Positions 52,807 to 61,256 are shown, counted from the first letter of the stretch. The stretch is 64,000 nt of DNA from Bacteroidota bacterium (GCA_023424015.1 JAFAEM010000030.1:3558-67557); one strand, 5' to 3'. The notes: generated by a model from the sequence alone, not told the origin. Program-made: numbers and translations.

Positions 52807-53266
52807 AATGATAGCGATACTTTCAGCGATATCTGAGGGTAGTATTAACCCGGCAGACCTGGTACCTGGGAGGGGTTACTTTCTTTGCGAGGAAACCCCG
52901 GGTGTGTTCAGGGATCGGCATTCAGGTATATCCTACACACAAACGGAAGCGGATGCACTGTATGAGGACATAGAGCGCCGCAACGCTGTTCGCAAACAGT
53001 TAATCAGTGAGGCCGCCGACGAGCCTATGGTTATTATTTGCCTACCCGATAAAACCAAAATACAGATCACGATAGACATTGAACCCAAACCACAGGTACA
53101 GGTGATTAAAGAACCGGAGCCGGAAGTAATTGAGGAAACTAAAAAGGTGAATGAGCGTCCAAAAAAAACAGGGCCGGTAAGATTTAACCTGATGGGCGAA
53201 CAGGTAGACCGGGAGCGGTCAGAAAAAATGAATGAGTATATAAACATCAACACTGAATTATTATGA
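52793..53266 (+). CDS. Hypothetical element protein
   Basis: A 157-residue protein with a compact N-terminal region (1-95: AILSAISEGSINPADLVPGRGYFLC) and a proline/glutamate-rich, probably disordered, linker (IEPKPQVQVIKEPEPEVIEE), then a basic tail with GPVRFNLMGEQVDRERSEK. No family recognised. It overlaps both neighbours, so it belongs to a translationally coupled run of three genes. Confidence 0.65.
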   Translation: MDRSKMIAILSAISEGSINPADLVPGRGYFLCEETPGVFRDRHSGISYTQTEADALYEDIERRNAVRKQLISEAADEPMVIICLPDKTKIQITIDIEPKPQVQVIKEPEPEVIEETKKVNERPKKTGPVRFNLMGEQVDRERSEKMNEYININTELL

Positions 53267-53505
53267 AAAAGAAAGAACAAATTGCAGCCGTGTTGGAGAA
53301 ATGTGTTTTAGCTGTTGAACAATCGGCAATAGACTCAAGAACCGCCTGCAATGCCCTTAAAGAATTGCCAGACAATCCCACCCCGCAACAGGCTTTAAAT
53401 GCAGCCCGGTTGTTTGATACTATGACTAACTCAATGGCTAAGGCATCGGAAACATTCGCTAGCTATCTTCCAAAATTGACACATTTATTTTCTAATGAAA
53501 ATTGA
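53263..53505 (+). CDS. Small helical hypothetical protein
   Basis: An 80-residue all-helical protein (EQIAAVLEKCVLAVEQSAIDS, NAARLFDTMTNSMAKASETFA). Its ATG overlaps the previous stop by 4 bp. No family recognised. Its stop codon is adjacent to the candidate late promoter. Confidence 0.65.
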   Translation: MKKKEQIAAVLEKCVLAVEQSAIDSRTACNALKELPDNPTPQQALNAARLFDTMTNSMAKASETFASYLPKLTHLFSNEN

Positions 53506-53507
53506 TT

Positions 53508-53515
53508 TATCTTTG
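53508..53515 (+). promoter_or_regulatory. Candidate late-module -7 box
   Basis: TATCTTTG matches TAnnTTTG, 170 bp before the capsid gene. A TTG lies upstream near 53476, too far for a standard -33 box, so support is moderate. Confidence 0.4.
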
Positions 53516-53685
53516 GCTTAGAATAGAAAGCCGCAAAACAGCCTGGAGGCGAGCCGCAACTCTACGCACTCTCTTTCATTTGGACAATGCACTTTCTGCT
53601 TAGCCGCTACTTCAAAGCACTACGCTGCAAAAATTCCTTAAAGACATTATTGGCTAAAGGCCATCATAACTAAAATATTTTTCTC
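53516..53685 (+). other. 170-bp non-coding leader before the capsid gene
   Basis: No frame of note. GGCTT/AAGCC (53515-53533 region) and TGGC-TAAA-GGCCA (53651-53663 region) can form small stems. The composition, with many CGC/CTACGC words, differs from the AT-rich spacers elsewhere. It may be a structured untranslated leader or a small RNA. Confidence 0.35.
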
Positions 53686-54813
53686 ATGGAAAATAACGGA
53701 TTTTCTGCCGCGGAGCTGCAGGAATTAACATCACAATTCAACAAGGTGAAAACTTCACTTTCGACAATGATCGAAAAAGAAATCACTCCCTTAAAACAGG
53801 CCAATGAGGCAAACCAGAAGGCCCTGGATAGTCTTATTGCAAATAATCATCGAATGGCCATTGGCGGGCCGGGATTAAGTTTCGGTGACTCATTCGCAAA
53901 GGAAATAGAAAACCAGTTTAGCAGTAAAAGCGATGTTATCAACGCTTTTAAAAATGACAAGGATGCAAAATTTTCCTTTCAGCTGAAACAGGTAGGCACT
54001 ATGACAGCAGCGGCAAACCTCACCGGTGATCCGCATGCGTCTTATGGTTCAAGGCAGGGGCTTGTACCTGCTCAGCGTGTCAATTTCAGGGATCTCATAC
54101 CTACACAATCTTCACCAACCGGCACCTATGTTTCATACCGCGAAACAGGCGGCGAGGGTGCTATCGCTGACCAAACGGTCGGTGAGACAAAGGCCCAGGT
54201 AGACTATGACTTTACAGAGGTCAAAACAGTATCAGGTTATACGGCAGGCTTTGCCCGGTTTGCAAAACAAATGATGTTTCAATTGCCCTGGTTGCAAACA
54301 ACCCTAACCAGGCTGCTGCTAAGGGATTTTTATAAAAAGGAAAACGCCAAGTTTTATGCAGCCGTCGCAGCCGCCGCCACAGGATTTGATACTACAGCAG
54401 AAACCGACGATGCCAAAGCTATCATTGATGTTTTGATGGGCCGGGCCGACACTGACTTTAATAATTCTTTTATCCTGGTTAAGAACAGCCAGAAAGGAAG
54501 GTTATTAAAGCTGCTTTATGCAAATGGCTTTTACATGGGTTCGGGTAGTGTGGTAGGTTCACCTGATGGTAATATAAGAATTGCCGATACCCCGCTGGTA
54601 GGTGTGTCATGGGCTACAGAGGATAAGATCATGATCATTGACACTGATTTTATCGAGCGTGTGGAAACAGAAAATTTGCGTGTGGAGTTTTCTTATGAAG
54701 ATTCAGACAACTTTCAACGAAACCTGATTACTGCCCGTGTGGAGTGCTTTGAAGATCTTAACCTGCTCAGGACCGATGCTCATAGCTATTTGGATATGGG
54801 TAATGAATCATAA
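53686..54813 (+). CDS. HK97-type phage major capsid protein
   Basis: A 375-residue protein. Residues 1-60 are a coiled coil (LQELTSQFNKVKTSLSTMIEKEI), as in the scaffolding delta domain of HK97-like capsid proteins. The E-loop, P-domain and A-domain pattern follows: FRDLIPTQSSPTGTYVSYRETGGEG, AGFARFAKQMM, LLLRDFYKKENAKFYAAVA and the C-terminal NLRVEFSYEDSDNFQRNLITARVE. The delta domain is normally cut by a head protease, yet no protease gene is present in the element. It starts a two-gene structural module. Confidence 0.92.
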   Translation: MENNGFSAAELQELTSQFNKVKTSLSTMIEKEITPLKQANEANQKALDSLIANNHRMAIGGPGLSFGDSFAKEIENQFSSKSDVINAFKNDKDAKFSFQLKQVGTMTAAANLTGDPHASYGSRQGLVPAQRVNFRDLIPTQSSPTGTYVSYRETGGEGAIADQTVGETKAQVDYDFTEVKTVSGYTAGFARFAKQMMFQLPWLQTTLTRLLLRDFYKKENAKFYAAVAAAATGFDTTAETDDAKAIIDVLMGRADTDFNNSFILVKNSQKGRLLKLLYANGFYMGSGSVVGSPDGNIRIADTPLVGVSWATEDKIMIIDTDFIERVETENLRVEFSYEDSDNFQRNLITARVECFEDLNLLRTDAHSYLDMGNES

Positions 54814-54883
54814 AATCTGCCGACAGATAGGTTAAAAATAGCCCCGGTGTTTCTACGCGGGGGTTTACTTAAAATTTTTTATT

Positions 54884-56734
54884 ATGGCGGGAGCACGTTT
54901 ACATGTCACACTGAGTGCAGATGGCAGGGATCTGGTCAGCGTCCTTGTCGATGCAAAAAAGCAGGTTTCCGGCTTTGGTGATTCCCTTACCAAGCTGGAA
55001 AAGCAGGTGCAGGCGTTTGGAGGTGGTGTGAAGAAATTCACGGCAGGCACACAGGATTTTGTCAGCAGGATTAAGAGCATGCCAAAACCTATTGGTGATG
55101 CGGCAACGGCCATGAAGCAGCTACCAAAGTCATCCAATGCTGCCACTCTTTCCCTTATCAATTTAGGCCGGGTTGCCCAGGATGCGCCCTTTGGTATTTT
55201 GGGTATTGCCAATAACATCAACCCGCTACTCGAATCTTTCCAGCGGCTGCAAAAAGAAACAGGATCGACAAAGACAGCATTTAAGTCGCTGGTGAGTGGA
55301 TTAACCGGCGCCGGTGGTATTGGACTTGCTGTATCGGTTGTTACATCCCTGCTTATCGTTTTCGGTGATAAGTTATTTGGAGCAAAAAAAGCATCGGAGG
55401 CATCAGAGACGGCGCTCAGGAGTTTTGCCGATGCACTGGAATCGGTTAAGGATGGCGTGAAGGATTTAAACGATGAACTTGACTTTGCAAACCAGCTTGG
55501 TGCTATCAACATAAAAATAGGGGGCTTTGGTGAACTCAAAGACCTACAGGAGCAGTCTGTTGCACAGCGGGAGTTTACCGCGGAGTTGGAGAAATCGAAA
55601 AGCGATTTGGAAAAACTCGGCAATGAGATCGCGGCCAATACAGAACTGAATGCGAAGGACAGGCTGGATGCAATGCAGAAGTATCACGATTCCATAAGGG
55701 ATATCAATAAGGATATCCGGGAAAGTGAGCAGAAGCAGACTTTAATCTACCGGAAGATAGCCCTGCAGAGAATCGAAGATCAGAAAAAAGCAGATGAGGA
55801 ATTACTGAAGCTAAAAGACAAATTCATTGATGATACAATATCCAGAGCAAAGCGGCTGGCATCATATCTCCAGAAAACTACTATCCGAAATGTAGTATTT
55901 GAACTTGACCCGGAATTGCCACGAAGTGAGCAGTTTGACGAAGCGGTTAAGTTCATCCAACGGGCGCTCAATGCCCGTAATACTTTCACCTTAAAGCCAC
56001 AGGTGATTGTAGAAAACCCGACACTGGTACGGGCAACAAACTATTTCGCGGCACTGAAAAAAGAGGCAGAGAAAATATTCAGCGACCTACAGGCTGAGAT
56101 CGACAAACTTACAAGGAGAAATCCAATACTTATCCGGGCAGAGCAGGTACAGGCGGAACAAAGGCAGAGGGGGTCAGAACTTGCAACGGCTTTAGGCTTA
56201 AGAATAGAAGGGGTGAACGAAGCGGTTAGCCTGTTATCAAAAGCCCACAAAGAGGCCGTATTAGCAGCAAATACAATAAGCGCTGCGCTTGTACCAGCGT
56301 TCCAGGGTTTGTTTGATGCGATCAGGGCGGGGGAGAATCCCGTTAAAGCATTCTTCCAATCGCTCGGGCAGGCATTGACACAGCTTATCCAGAAACTTAT
56401 TGCCGCAGTGGTGCAGGCAGCTATTTTAAGTGCATTATTTCCTGGTGGTGTGGGGGGAGTAAAAGGCTTTGGAGCCACATTTAAAAATTTATTGGGCTTT
56501 CGGGCTGAGGGTGGTCCTGTGTTCTCTGGCAGGCCTTATGTGGTTGGTGAAAAGGGGCCTGAATTATTCATCCCCCAGGGCGGCGGCAGGATCGTACCAA
56601 ATAACGAAATGAACGCAGGGCTCAGAGGAATAACTCCGGCAGTGCAAAGTATTCATGTAACAGGAGAGATCAGCGGTAGGTCGCTCAGGCTTGTGAATGC
56701 AAGACAAGCTGGTTTTGAAAACAGAAACGCGTAG
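54884..56734 (+). CDS. Phage tail tape-measure protein
   Basis: A 616-residue protein with long helical and coiled-coil stretches (LEKQVQAFGGGVKKFTAGTQDF; EFTAELEKSKSDLEKLGNEI), a hydrophobic segment at about 143-165 (GAGGIGLAVSVVTSLLIVFG) and a second at about 500-525. The C-terminal GGPVFSGRPYVVGEKGPELFIP is the usual end of tape-measure proteins. These set tail length and aid DNA entry. It is encoded without tail tube, chaperone or baseplate genes. It is the last gene before the right attachment site. Confidence 0.9.
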   Translation: MAGARLHVTLSADGRDLVSVLVDAKKQVSGFGDSLTKLEKQVQAFGGGVKKFTAGTQDFVSRIKSMPKPIGDAATAMKQLPKSSNAATLSLINLGRVAQDAPFGILGIANNINPLLESFQRLQKETGSTKTAFKSLVSGLTGAGGIGLAVSVVTSLLIVFGDKLFGAKKASEASETALRSFADALESVKDGVKDLNDELDFANQLGAINIKIGGFGELKDLQEQSVAQREFTAELEKSKSDLEKLGNEIAANTELNAKDRLDAMQKYHDSIRDINKDIRESEQKQTLIYRKIALQRIEDQKKADEELLKLKDKFIDDTISRAKRLASYLQKTTIRNVVFELDPELPRSEQFDEAVKFIQRALNARNTFTLKPQVIVENPTLVRATNYFAALKKEAEKIFSDLQAEIDKLTRRNPILIRAEQVQAEQRQRGSELATALGLRIEGVNEAVSLLSKAHKEAVLAANTISAALVPAFQGLFDAIRAGENPVKAFFQSLGQALTQLIQKLIAAVVQAAILSALFPGGVGGVKGFGATFKNLLGFRAEGGPVFSGRPYVVGEKGPELFIPQGGGRIVPNNEMNAGLRGITPAVQSIHVTGEISGRSLRLVNARQAGFENRNA

Positions 56735-56767
56735 TATATCAAATTCTATGCAAGCCGGGCAATAAAA

Positions 56768-56793
56768 AAGGGCTTCAATTTACTGAAACCCTT
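56768..56793 (-). terminator. Terminator of tRNA-Arg, supplied by the element
   Basis: AAGGGCTTCA and TGAAACCCTT pair over 9 of 10 bases around a 6-nt loop. On the minus strand a T run follows. It lies 10 bp past the tRNA 3' end and replaces the original terminator displaced to 47232. Confidence 0.8.
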
Positions 56794-56802
56794 GATTACC
56801 AA

Positions 56803-56845
56803 GTGATCCGGATTGGATTCAAACCAATGACCTACTGCTTAGAAG
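56803..56845. repeat. Right attachment site (43-bp direct repeat)
   Basis: Identical to 47259-47301. It forms the 3' half of the intact tRNA-Arg, from the anticodon loop to the discriminator, so integration restores the tRNA. Confidence 0.92.
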
Positions 56846-56877
56846 GCAGTTGCTCTATTCAGCTGAGCTACCGGACC
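56804..56877 (-). tRNA. tRNA-Arg (anticodon TCT)
   Basis: A 74-nt cloverleaf on the minus strand. The acceptor stem GGTCCGG/CCGGATC has one G-T pair. The D-arm is GCTCAGCTGAATAGAGC. The anticodon arm is ACTGC-CTTCTAA-GCAGT, with anticodon TCT. The T-arm is ATTGG-TTTGAAT-CCAAT, and A is the discriminator. CCA is not encoded. Integration of the neighbouring element left it intact. Confidence 0.93.
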
Positions 56878-57009
56878 GTTTTTTAAAGCAGGGCGCAAAG
56901 ATACCATTTCAGTCTTTATTGGAAAAATGCTATCGGCATTTTTATTTCCCCAGGGGTCAAGCCTTCCGTGAAAATCTTTTCCCTAATTTCAGCCGCCAAA
57001 GAAAACGAT

Positions 57010-57684
57010 ATGGATGTAAAGATCGAGCCTTCCTGGAAAGGGATATTGAAAGATGAGTTTTCGCAGCCCTATTTTGAACAGATCGCCCTTCATCTTAAAA
57101 CCGAGAGACTGCAGCAAAAAACGATCTATCCACCCGGTTCGTTAATCTTCAATGCTTTTAATACTACTCCCTTTGATAAAGTGAAAGTGGTGATCCTGGG
57201 ACAGGATCCTTATCATGGGCCGGGACAGGCGCACGGGCTCTGCTTTTCAGTACAGGCCGGCGTACCAGCCCCGCCATCCCTTGTCAACATTTTTAAGGAA
57301 CTCCATGCTGATGTGGGGGTAAGGATCCCGGGTCATGGTAATCTCACCCACTGGGCAGAACAGGGTGTATTTCTACTCAATGCTTCCCTTTCGGTGCGCG
57401 CCGGAGAGCCCATGAGTCATGCAAAAATCGGCTGGGCCGGTTTTACCGATGCTGTTATAAGGCAGATATCGGCCCGCAAAAAGCATATCGTATTCCTGCT
57501 CTGGGGAAAATTTGCGCAGGATAAAAGAGTGTTGATCGACGAACAAAGACACCTCATCTTAAAAGCCGCACACCCTTCACCGCTTTCCGCACACGCAGGA
57601 TTTTTTGGTTGCCGTCATTTCTCCAAAACAAATGAATACCTGGTCAGCCAGGGCATCGAACCCATCGACTGGAGTCTTGGATAG
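57010..57684 (+). CDS. ung: Uracil-DNA glycosylase, family 1
   Basis: A 224-residue base-excision enzyme removing uracil from DNA. The water-activating motif GQDPYHGPGQAHGLCFS contains catalytic Asp66. AHPSPLSAHAGFFGCRHF is the DNA-minor-groove loop, and VFLLWGKFAQDK is the uracil-binding strand. The ATG at 57010 is chosen because an upstream in-frame ATG at 56968 adds 14 untypical residues. It lies just outside the right attachment site and is host DNA. Confidence 0.96.
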   Translation: MDVKIEPSWKGILKDEFSQPYFEQIALHLKTERLQQKTIYPPGSLIFNAFNTTPFDKVKVVILGQDPYHGPGQAHGLCFSVQAGVPAPPSLVNIFKELHADVGVRIPGHGNLTHWAEQGVFLLNASLSVRAGEPMSHAKIGWAGFTDAVIRQISARKKHIVFLLWGKFAQDKRVLIDEQRHLILKAAHPSPLSAHAGFFGCRHFSKTNEYLVSQGIEPIDWSLG

Positions 57685-57692
57685 GATCGCTA

Positions 57693-58535
57693 TTAGGTTT
57701 CCGGAGTTTTATTGTAAACCAGCATGGGCACCTGTGTGCGGAAAGAATATCGCTCAGACAGGCTGGGCAGGAATAGCATTTCAAAGAAATCCCTTTCCAG
57801 GTTGGTAAACATCACCAGCAAGGAAGGTTTGTATTTTTCAACTGCCGTATCCAGGTTCTCGGTAAGCGTGGTTCCAACTTTCATTTTCTCCACATAAACA
57901 TCCAGGTCGATATTTGATTTTTGCTTTAAAGCTTCACGAATTTCCGCAGCTGTCTTTTCTGGTTCGTTCGTTTTATAAAAATTGATCATATCGACATCGG
58001 CGCCAGCCGACTTCGCAAAACCCACTACGGATTGTAACTCTTTTTCGTAGTCAGACATATCCGACGCGTAGAGAACACGGGTGATGGGCTCAACTGAATA
58101 ATTAATGGGAATACAAAAAAGAGGTACTTCCGCAGATTTAATTAGTTCCCCTGTATGTGTCCCCAGCAGTTTACGCAGATTGCCCGCGCCGTGAGTGCTG
58201 ATGCAGATATAATTGCAATCATTGCGATTGGCGTAAGTGATGATAGAGTTTATTACGCCAAAATAATAATACACGACGCATTGATAAGGACCAGGTTTGA
58301 CGCCAGCTTCCTGGTAGGTCCTGCTTACCAGTGATTCCAGTTCCTGCTGGATTTTTGCTTTTTCTTCTTCCAGCCTCGCCGCATGTGCCGGCGAATGATA
58401 AACGGTATCATCCCAAAGTTCATCTACCAGCAGAAATACAAGCTCTGCTTTCCGCTGCGCCGATAACTGGATCGCAAACCGTATACCGGCAACAGAGTTT
58501 TCAGAAAGATCCGTTGTTACGAGAATTTTATCCAT
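57693..58535 (-). CDS. Universal stress protein, tandem-domain
   Basis: A 280-residue protein made of two Usp folds (about 1-148 and 149-280). The first starts KILVTTDLSENSVAGIRFAI and carries the partial nucleotide motif STHGAGNLRKLLGTHTGELI. The second starts TRVLYASDMSDYEKELQSVV and has a weaker C-terminal motif (MFTNLERDFFEMLFLPSLSERY). Usp proteins are induced in starvation and oxidative stress. It is first of three Usp genes on this strand, interrupted by a TerB-like gene. Confidence 0.92.
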   Translation of the reverse strand: MDKILVTTDLSENSVAGIRFAIQLSAQRKAELVFLLVDELWDDTVYHSPAHAARLEEEKAKIQQELESLVSRTYQEAGVKPGPYQCVVYYYFGVINSIITYANRNDCNYICISTHGAGNLRKLLGTHTGELIKSAEVPLFCIPINYSVEPITRVLYASDMSDYEKELQSVVGFAKSAGADVDMINFYKTNEPEKTAAEIREALKQKSNIDLDVYVEKMKVGTTLTENLDTAVEKYKPSLLVMFTNLERDFFEMLFLPSLSERYSFRTQVPMLVYNKTPET

Positions 58536-58556
58536 ATCCGGTAATTAAAATAAAAC

Positions 58557-58946
58557 TTATCCGACCGTCATGATTTTTCTCAGCTGATCCAGCAGTTTTT
58601 GTTCGCTCTTATTCTTAGAGCGATATGAATCGGCGATGGCCTGCCCTGTCTGGAGGATATTTTTCCGGATAATGGGTGTGAATTTTGTTTTATTATCGCT
58701 ATAAAAATCTTCAAACGATGAAAGCGGAGACTCTTCACCGCCTTCTGCTTCCTCAAAATCAAAAGCAGCGATGATCAGGTCGGCCTGGTCGCTGCCAAAT
58801 TCATCCGTACTCGATTCAAGGGGTTCCCAGGTTTGACGAACCAGTTCATCGAGGGCTTTCCTTTCGGCGGCTGCTACTTTGCCATCGGCCGCGGCGATCT
58901 GATAGAATAATTTTCCCAACTCAGCGTACAATTCTTCGTAAAACAT
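58557..58946 (-). CDS. TerB-like helical protein
   Basis: A 129-residue, mostly helical acidic protein. The N-terminus YAELGKLFYQIAAADGKVAAAERKALDELV matches the TerB/co-chaperone-type core, with the acidic ADGKV metal-site pattern. Function is unknown. It lies between two Usp genes with about 21-25 bp gaps and is probably co-transcribed. Confidence 0.82.
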   Translation of the reverse strand: MFYEELYAELGKLFYQIAAADGKVAAAERKALDELVRQTWEPLESSTDEFGSDQADLIIAAFDFEEAEGGEESPLSSFEDFYSDNKTKFTPIIRKNILQTGQAIADSYRSKNKSEQKLLDQLRKIMTVG

Positions 58947-58971
58947 AATTATAAAGGATTAATTCACAAAT

Positions 58972-59817
58972 TTACTTACCCGTATCCGGTATTACGAGTA
59001 ACGGCAGGGTATTAAGATAAGCCATATTTTGCGTAAAACTGGTTTGAAATATTTTTTCAAGAAAGGTCTTTCTGCTTCTCACCATGGCCACGATATCGCA
59101 GGGAATTATCTTGTCGATGGTTTCCATCGCTTCCCGAACCGAGGAAACTTTTAAAAACTGGAAATCCAGGTTTGCGCTATCAATGTTTTTCTTCAACTCA
59201 TTGGCATAAGCATCAAATTTATTACGTTCTTTTTCTTCTTCCATCTCGTGGAAGTCGTAGAGATGAACAACTGTTGCCTTTGCGTGGTACCATGCGGCAA
59301 ATTCGACAATCTGCTCAAGTGCAGCTTTGTCAAAAGGTTGATAGTTGCTGGCAAATGCGATATTACCTGGTTCGTTCCAGTCATATTTTTCGGGGATCAG
59401 TAATACCGGAATGGCTGACTTCTCCATGACCCGGGCGGCAACGGAACCAATAATACTTTTACTGATACCACTTACTCCCTGTGTACCCATCACCACAAGG
59501 TCATAATGTGCTTTCGAAGTGAAATGAAGTATTTCACTGACAACAGCGCCTTCTCCCAACACGGCTGATATAGAGGTATGGGGGTAGTCTTCCGCTACCT
59601 TGTTTTTCAGGCGCTGCAATTGTTTCAACAGGTTGGTGGCGGTTTCCTGGTTATATTCCTGCCTGGTTTTTTCGGTACCGGTCATCGGGCTCTCCACGGG
59701 TGTATAGGCATGATACAAAGTGACCGCAGCTTTTGCCCTGGCCGCGATATCACACGCAAACCTGAATGCTTTTTCTGTTGTTGGAGAAAAATCTGTTGGT
59801 ACTAAAATCCGTTTCAT
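58972..59817 (-). CDS. Universal stress protein, tandem-domain
   Basis: A 281-residue protein with two Usp folds. The first has ILVPTDFSPTTEKAFRFACDIA and the complete ATP-type motif VMGTQGVSGISKSIIGSVAARVMEKSAIPVLLIP. The second (about 150-281) begins GNIAFASNYQPFDKAALEQIV and has a degenerate motif with MVRSRKTFLEKIFQTSFTQNM. The first domain is therefore the likely nucleotide binder. It is in the Usp/TerB cluster. Confidence 0.93.
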   Translation of the reverse strand: MKRILVPTDFSPTTEKAFRFACDIAARAKAAVTLYHAYTPVESPMTGTEKTRQEYNQETATNLLKQLQRLKNKVAEDYPHTSISAVLGEGAVVSEILHFTSKAHYDLVVMGTQGVSGISKSIIGSVAARVMEKSAIPVLLIPEKYDWNEPGNIAFASNYQPFDKAALEQIVEFAAWYHAKATVVHLYDFHEMEEEKERNKFDAYANELKKNIDSANLDFQFLKVSSVREAMETIDKIIPCDIVAMVRSRKTFLEKIFQTSFTQNMAYLNTLPLLVIPDTGK

Positions 59818-59877
59818 GATTAAAGTTTTATTTTCCGCAAACTGGTATTAAAACCCAGTTGAAATTCTTGCCTGCGG

Positions 59878-60717
59878 TTATTTGTTGTGTGCGATAAAGA
59901 GTGGTGTATCGAGTTCTTTCATCAGCACATCCGCCATGCTGATCTTAAACCATCGGCTGATCTCTGAACGGCGGTAAGCGCCCAGCACGACCAGTTCGTT
60001 TCCTTTACGGCTGCGAAGATGACCCACCACCTGTTCTTCAGGATTCCCTTTTTTAATAGTATAGGTTGCGTCAGGGAAAAGGCGTTTGGTAAATTCCCTC
60101 ATCAGTTTATTATCGGGTAGTCGCAGTGTATTTTCCCTGTTCTTTATCGTGAGTACCTCGATGGGCTGGTGTACCAGGTCGCCCAACAGGTAGCTGAACA
60201 TTTTACAGGCGTACAGTGCCGAAGGTCCTCCATCGTAAAGCATTACGATCTTATCTATGGCTTTAAATTTTTCAGGGACCACCAATACCGGGCATTGCAC
60301 ATCGGCAAGAAGGTCTTTGATAAAACGGGTAGGTGGCTTTTCTTTGGCGCGGGTAAAGGTTTCGTGTTCATTGATGATGATCATGTCGGCAAACATGCTC
60401 TCATGTTTCAGGTCCTGGATCGCAATACTGGTACTGCGCCGTATGGAGAACTTTATACCGGCTTTTCCACAGGCTTTCTGGAAACGGCTGACGGCCGCAT
60501 CCCTTTTCTTTTTATCTTTTTCATCCAGCAGCTTGATAGCTGCTTCATAGTCGTCATATTTTTTTATCACAGCCGATACATTATAACTGCGATACAAAAA
60601 TTCGTCGAGGAATAATCCGACAAGGTGTGCATTGGCGGCTTTGGTAAGCTGAATAGCATAATCCATAGTGCTGCCAGAAATCTTGAATCCGTCGAAGACT
60701 GCCAGGAACTTTTTCAT
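59878..60717 (-). CDS. Universal stress protein, tandem-domain
   Basis: About 279 residues. It starts MKKFLAVFDGFKISGSTMDYAIQL, with LVGLFLDEFLYRSYNV in the first domain. The second domain ends with LVVLGAYRRSEISRWFKISMADVLMKELDTPLFIAH, a near-canonical Usp C-terminus. Conversely the first domain's nucleotide motif is weak, the reverse of the neighbouring Usp. The ATG at 60717 is preferred to one three codons earlier. An inverted repeat AACTGG/CCAGTT separates it from the next gene. Confidence 0.92.
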   Translation of the reverse strand: MKKFLAVFDGFKISGSTMDYAIQLTKAANAHLVGLFLDEFLYRSYNVSAVIKKYDDYEAAIKLLDEKDKKKRDAAVSRFQKACGKAGIKFSIRRSTSIAIQDLKHESMFADMIIINEHETFTRAKEKPPTRFIKDLLADVQCPVLVVPEKFKAIDKIVMLYDGGPSALYACKMFSYLLGDLVHQPIEVLTIKNRENTLRLPDNKLMREFTKRLFPDATYTIKKGNPEEQVVGHLRSRKGNELVVLGAYRRSEISRWFKISMADVLMKELDTPLFIAHNK

Positions 60718-60812
60718 AGGTGGCAAGTTAAAAGGAATTGCCCAACCCTATACTGATAATAGTCAATAATTTTTATGATTATATGCACCCTGCCATAAAC
60801 AGAAACCGGATA

Positions 60813-61256
60813 TTACATGTAGGGATCCCAGAAACCTGCCTGTGGTTCGATCTGTTCTACCACGTCCACATGCATGCCACTCGGGTCTATTACCGCAAAG
60901 CGGCGCTGACCCCAGGGCTCGATTTTTAACGGGTAACTAATAGGCAGTCCTGCCGATCTCATGGCATCAAACACAGCTGCTGCATCGGCAACTTGCAGGG
61001 TAAGAAATGCGCCATCGCCCTGCATGGCTTTGGGAACTGGGGGAGAACTGGGGTGTTCTTCACTCATAAAAGCGAGCGGGAATGATTTCTGACCGGGGGA
61101 TTGCAATAATATAAACCAGGAGGATTCAAATATGCTGGTAAACCCAAACCATTTTGTATAAAATTCTAATGATCGGTTTATATCCGGGCTGATGAAAACA
61201 GTGTATACGTCCTGTAGCTGCCTGCCAAAGACGTCAATGTGATTTGATTCTTTCAT
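60813..61256 (-). CDS. VOC (glyoxalase/bleomycin-resistance) family protein
   Basis: About 147 residues, one vicinal-oxygen-chelate domain: VYTVFISPDINRSLEFYTKWFGF, FESSWFILLQSPGQKSFPLAFM, and C-terminal MRSAGLPISYPLKIEPWGQRRFAVIDPSGMHVDVVE. Metal-ligand candidates are sparse, so the activity is uncertain. The ATG at 61256 is chosen, since the nine preceding residues are untypical. It lies 56 bp after the AraC regulator gene in the same direction. Confidence 0.9.
   Translation of the reverse strand: MKESNHIDVFGRQLQDVYTVFISPDINRSLEFYTKWFGFTSIFESSWFILLQSPGQKSFPLAFMSEEHPSSPPVPKAMQGDGAFLTLQVADAAAVFDAMRSAGLPISYPLKIEPWGQRRFAVIDPSGMHVDVVEQIEPQAGFWDPYM

Larger units (their letters stand above)
47259..56845 (+). 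mobile_element. Integrated phage-satellite-like element at tRNA-Arg
   Basis: The 43-bp direct repeats at 47259-47301 and 56803-56845, identical to the 3' part of tRNA-Arg, bound a 9.6-kb unit whose first gene is an integrase. All eleven genes are on the plus strand. Early genes are integrase, HTH, VirE-N/primase-like and RepA-like ATPase. Late genes are DUF5681, two small unknowns, major capsid and tape measure. No large terminase, portal, protease, connector, tube or baseplate gene is visible, so it cannot be a self-sufficient tailed phage. Confidence 0.88.

Noticed and set aside
54865..55638. 257-residue Ser-rich frame opposite the tape-measure gene
   Set aside because: It is a shadow of the helical tape-measure coding pattern, with no recognisable domain.
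47259..56845. Complete prophage or conjugative element
   Set aside because: No terminase, portal, lysis or tail-fibre genes, and no relaxase, Tra or coupling-protein genes.
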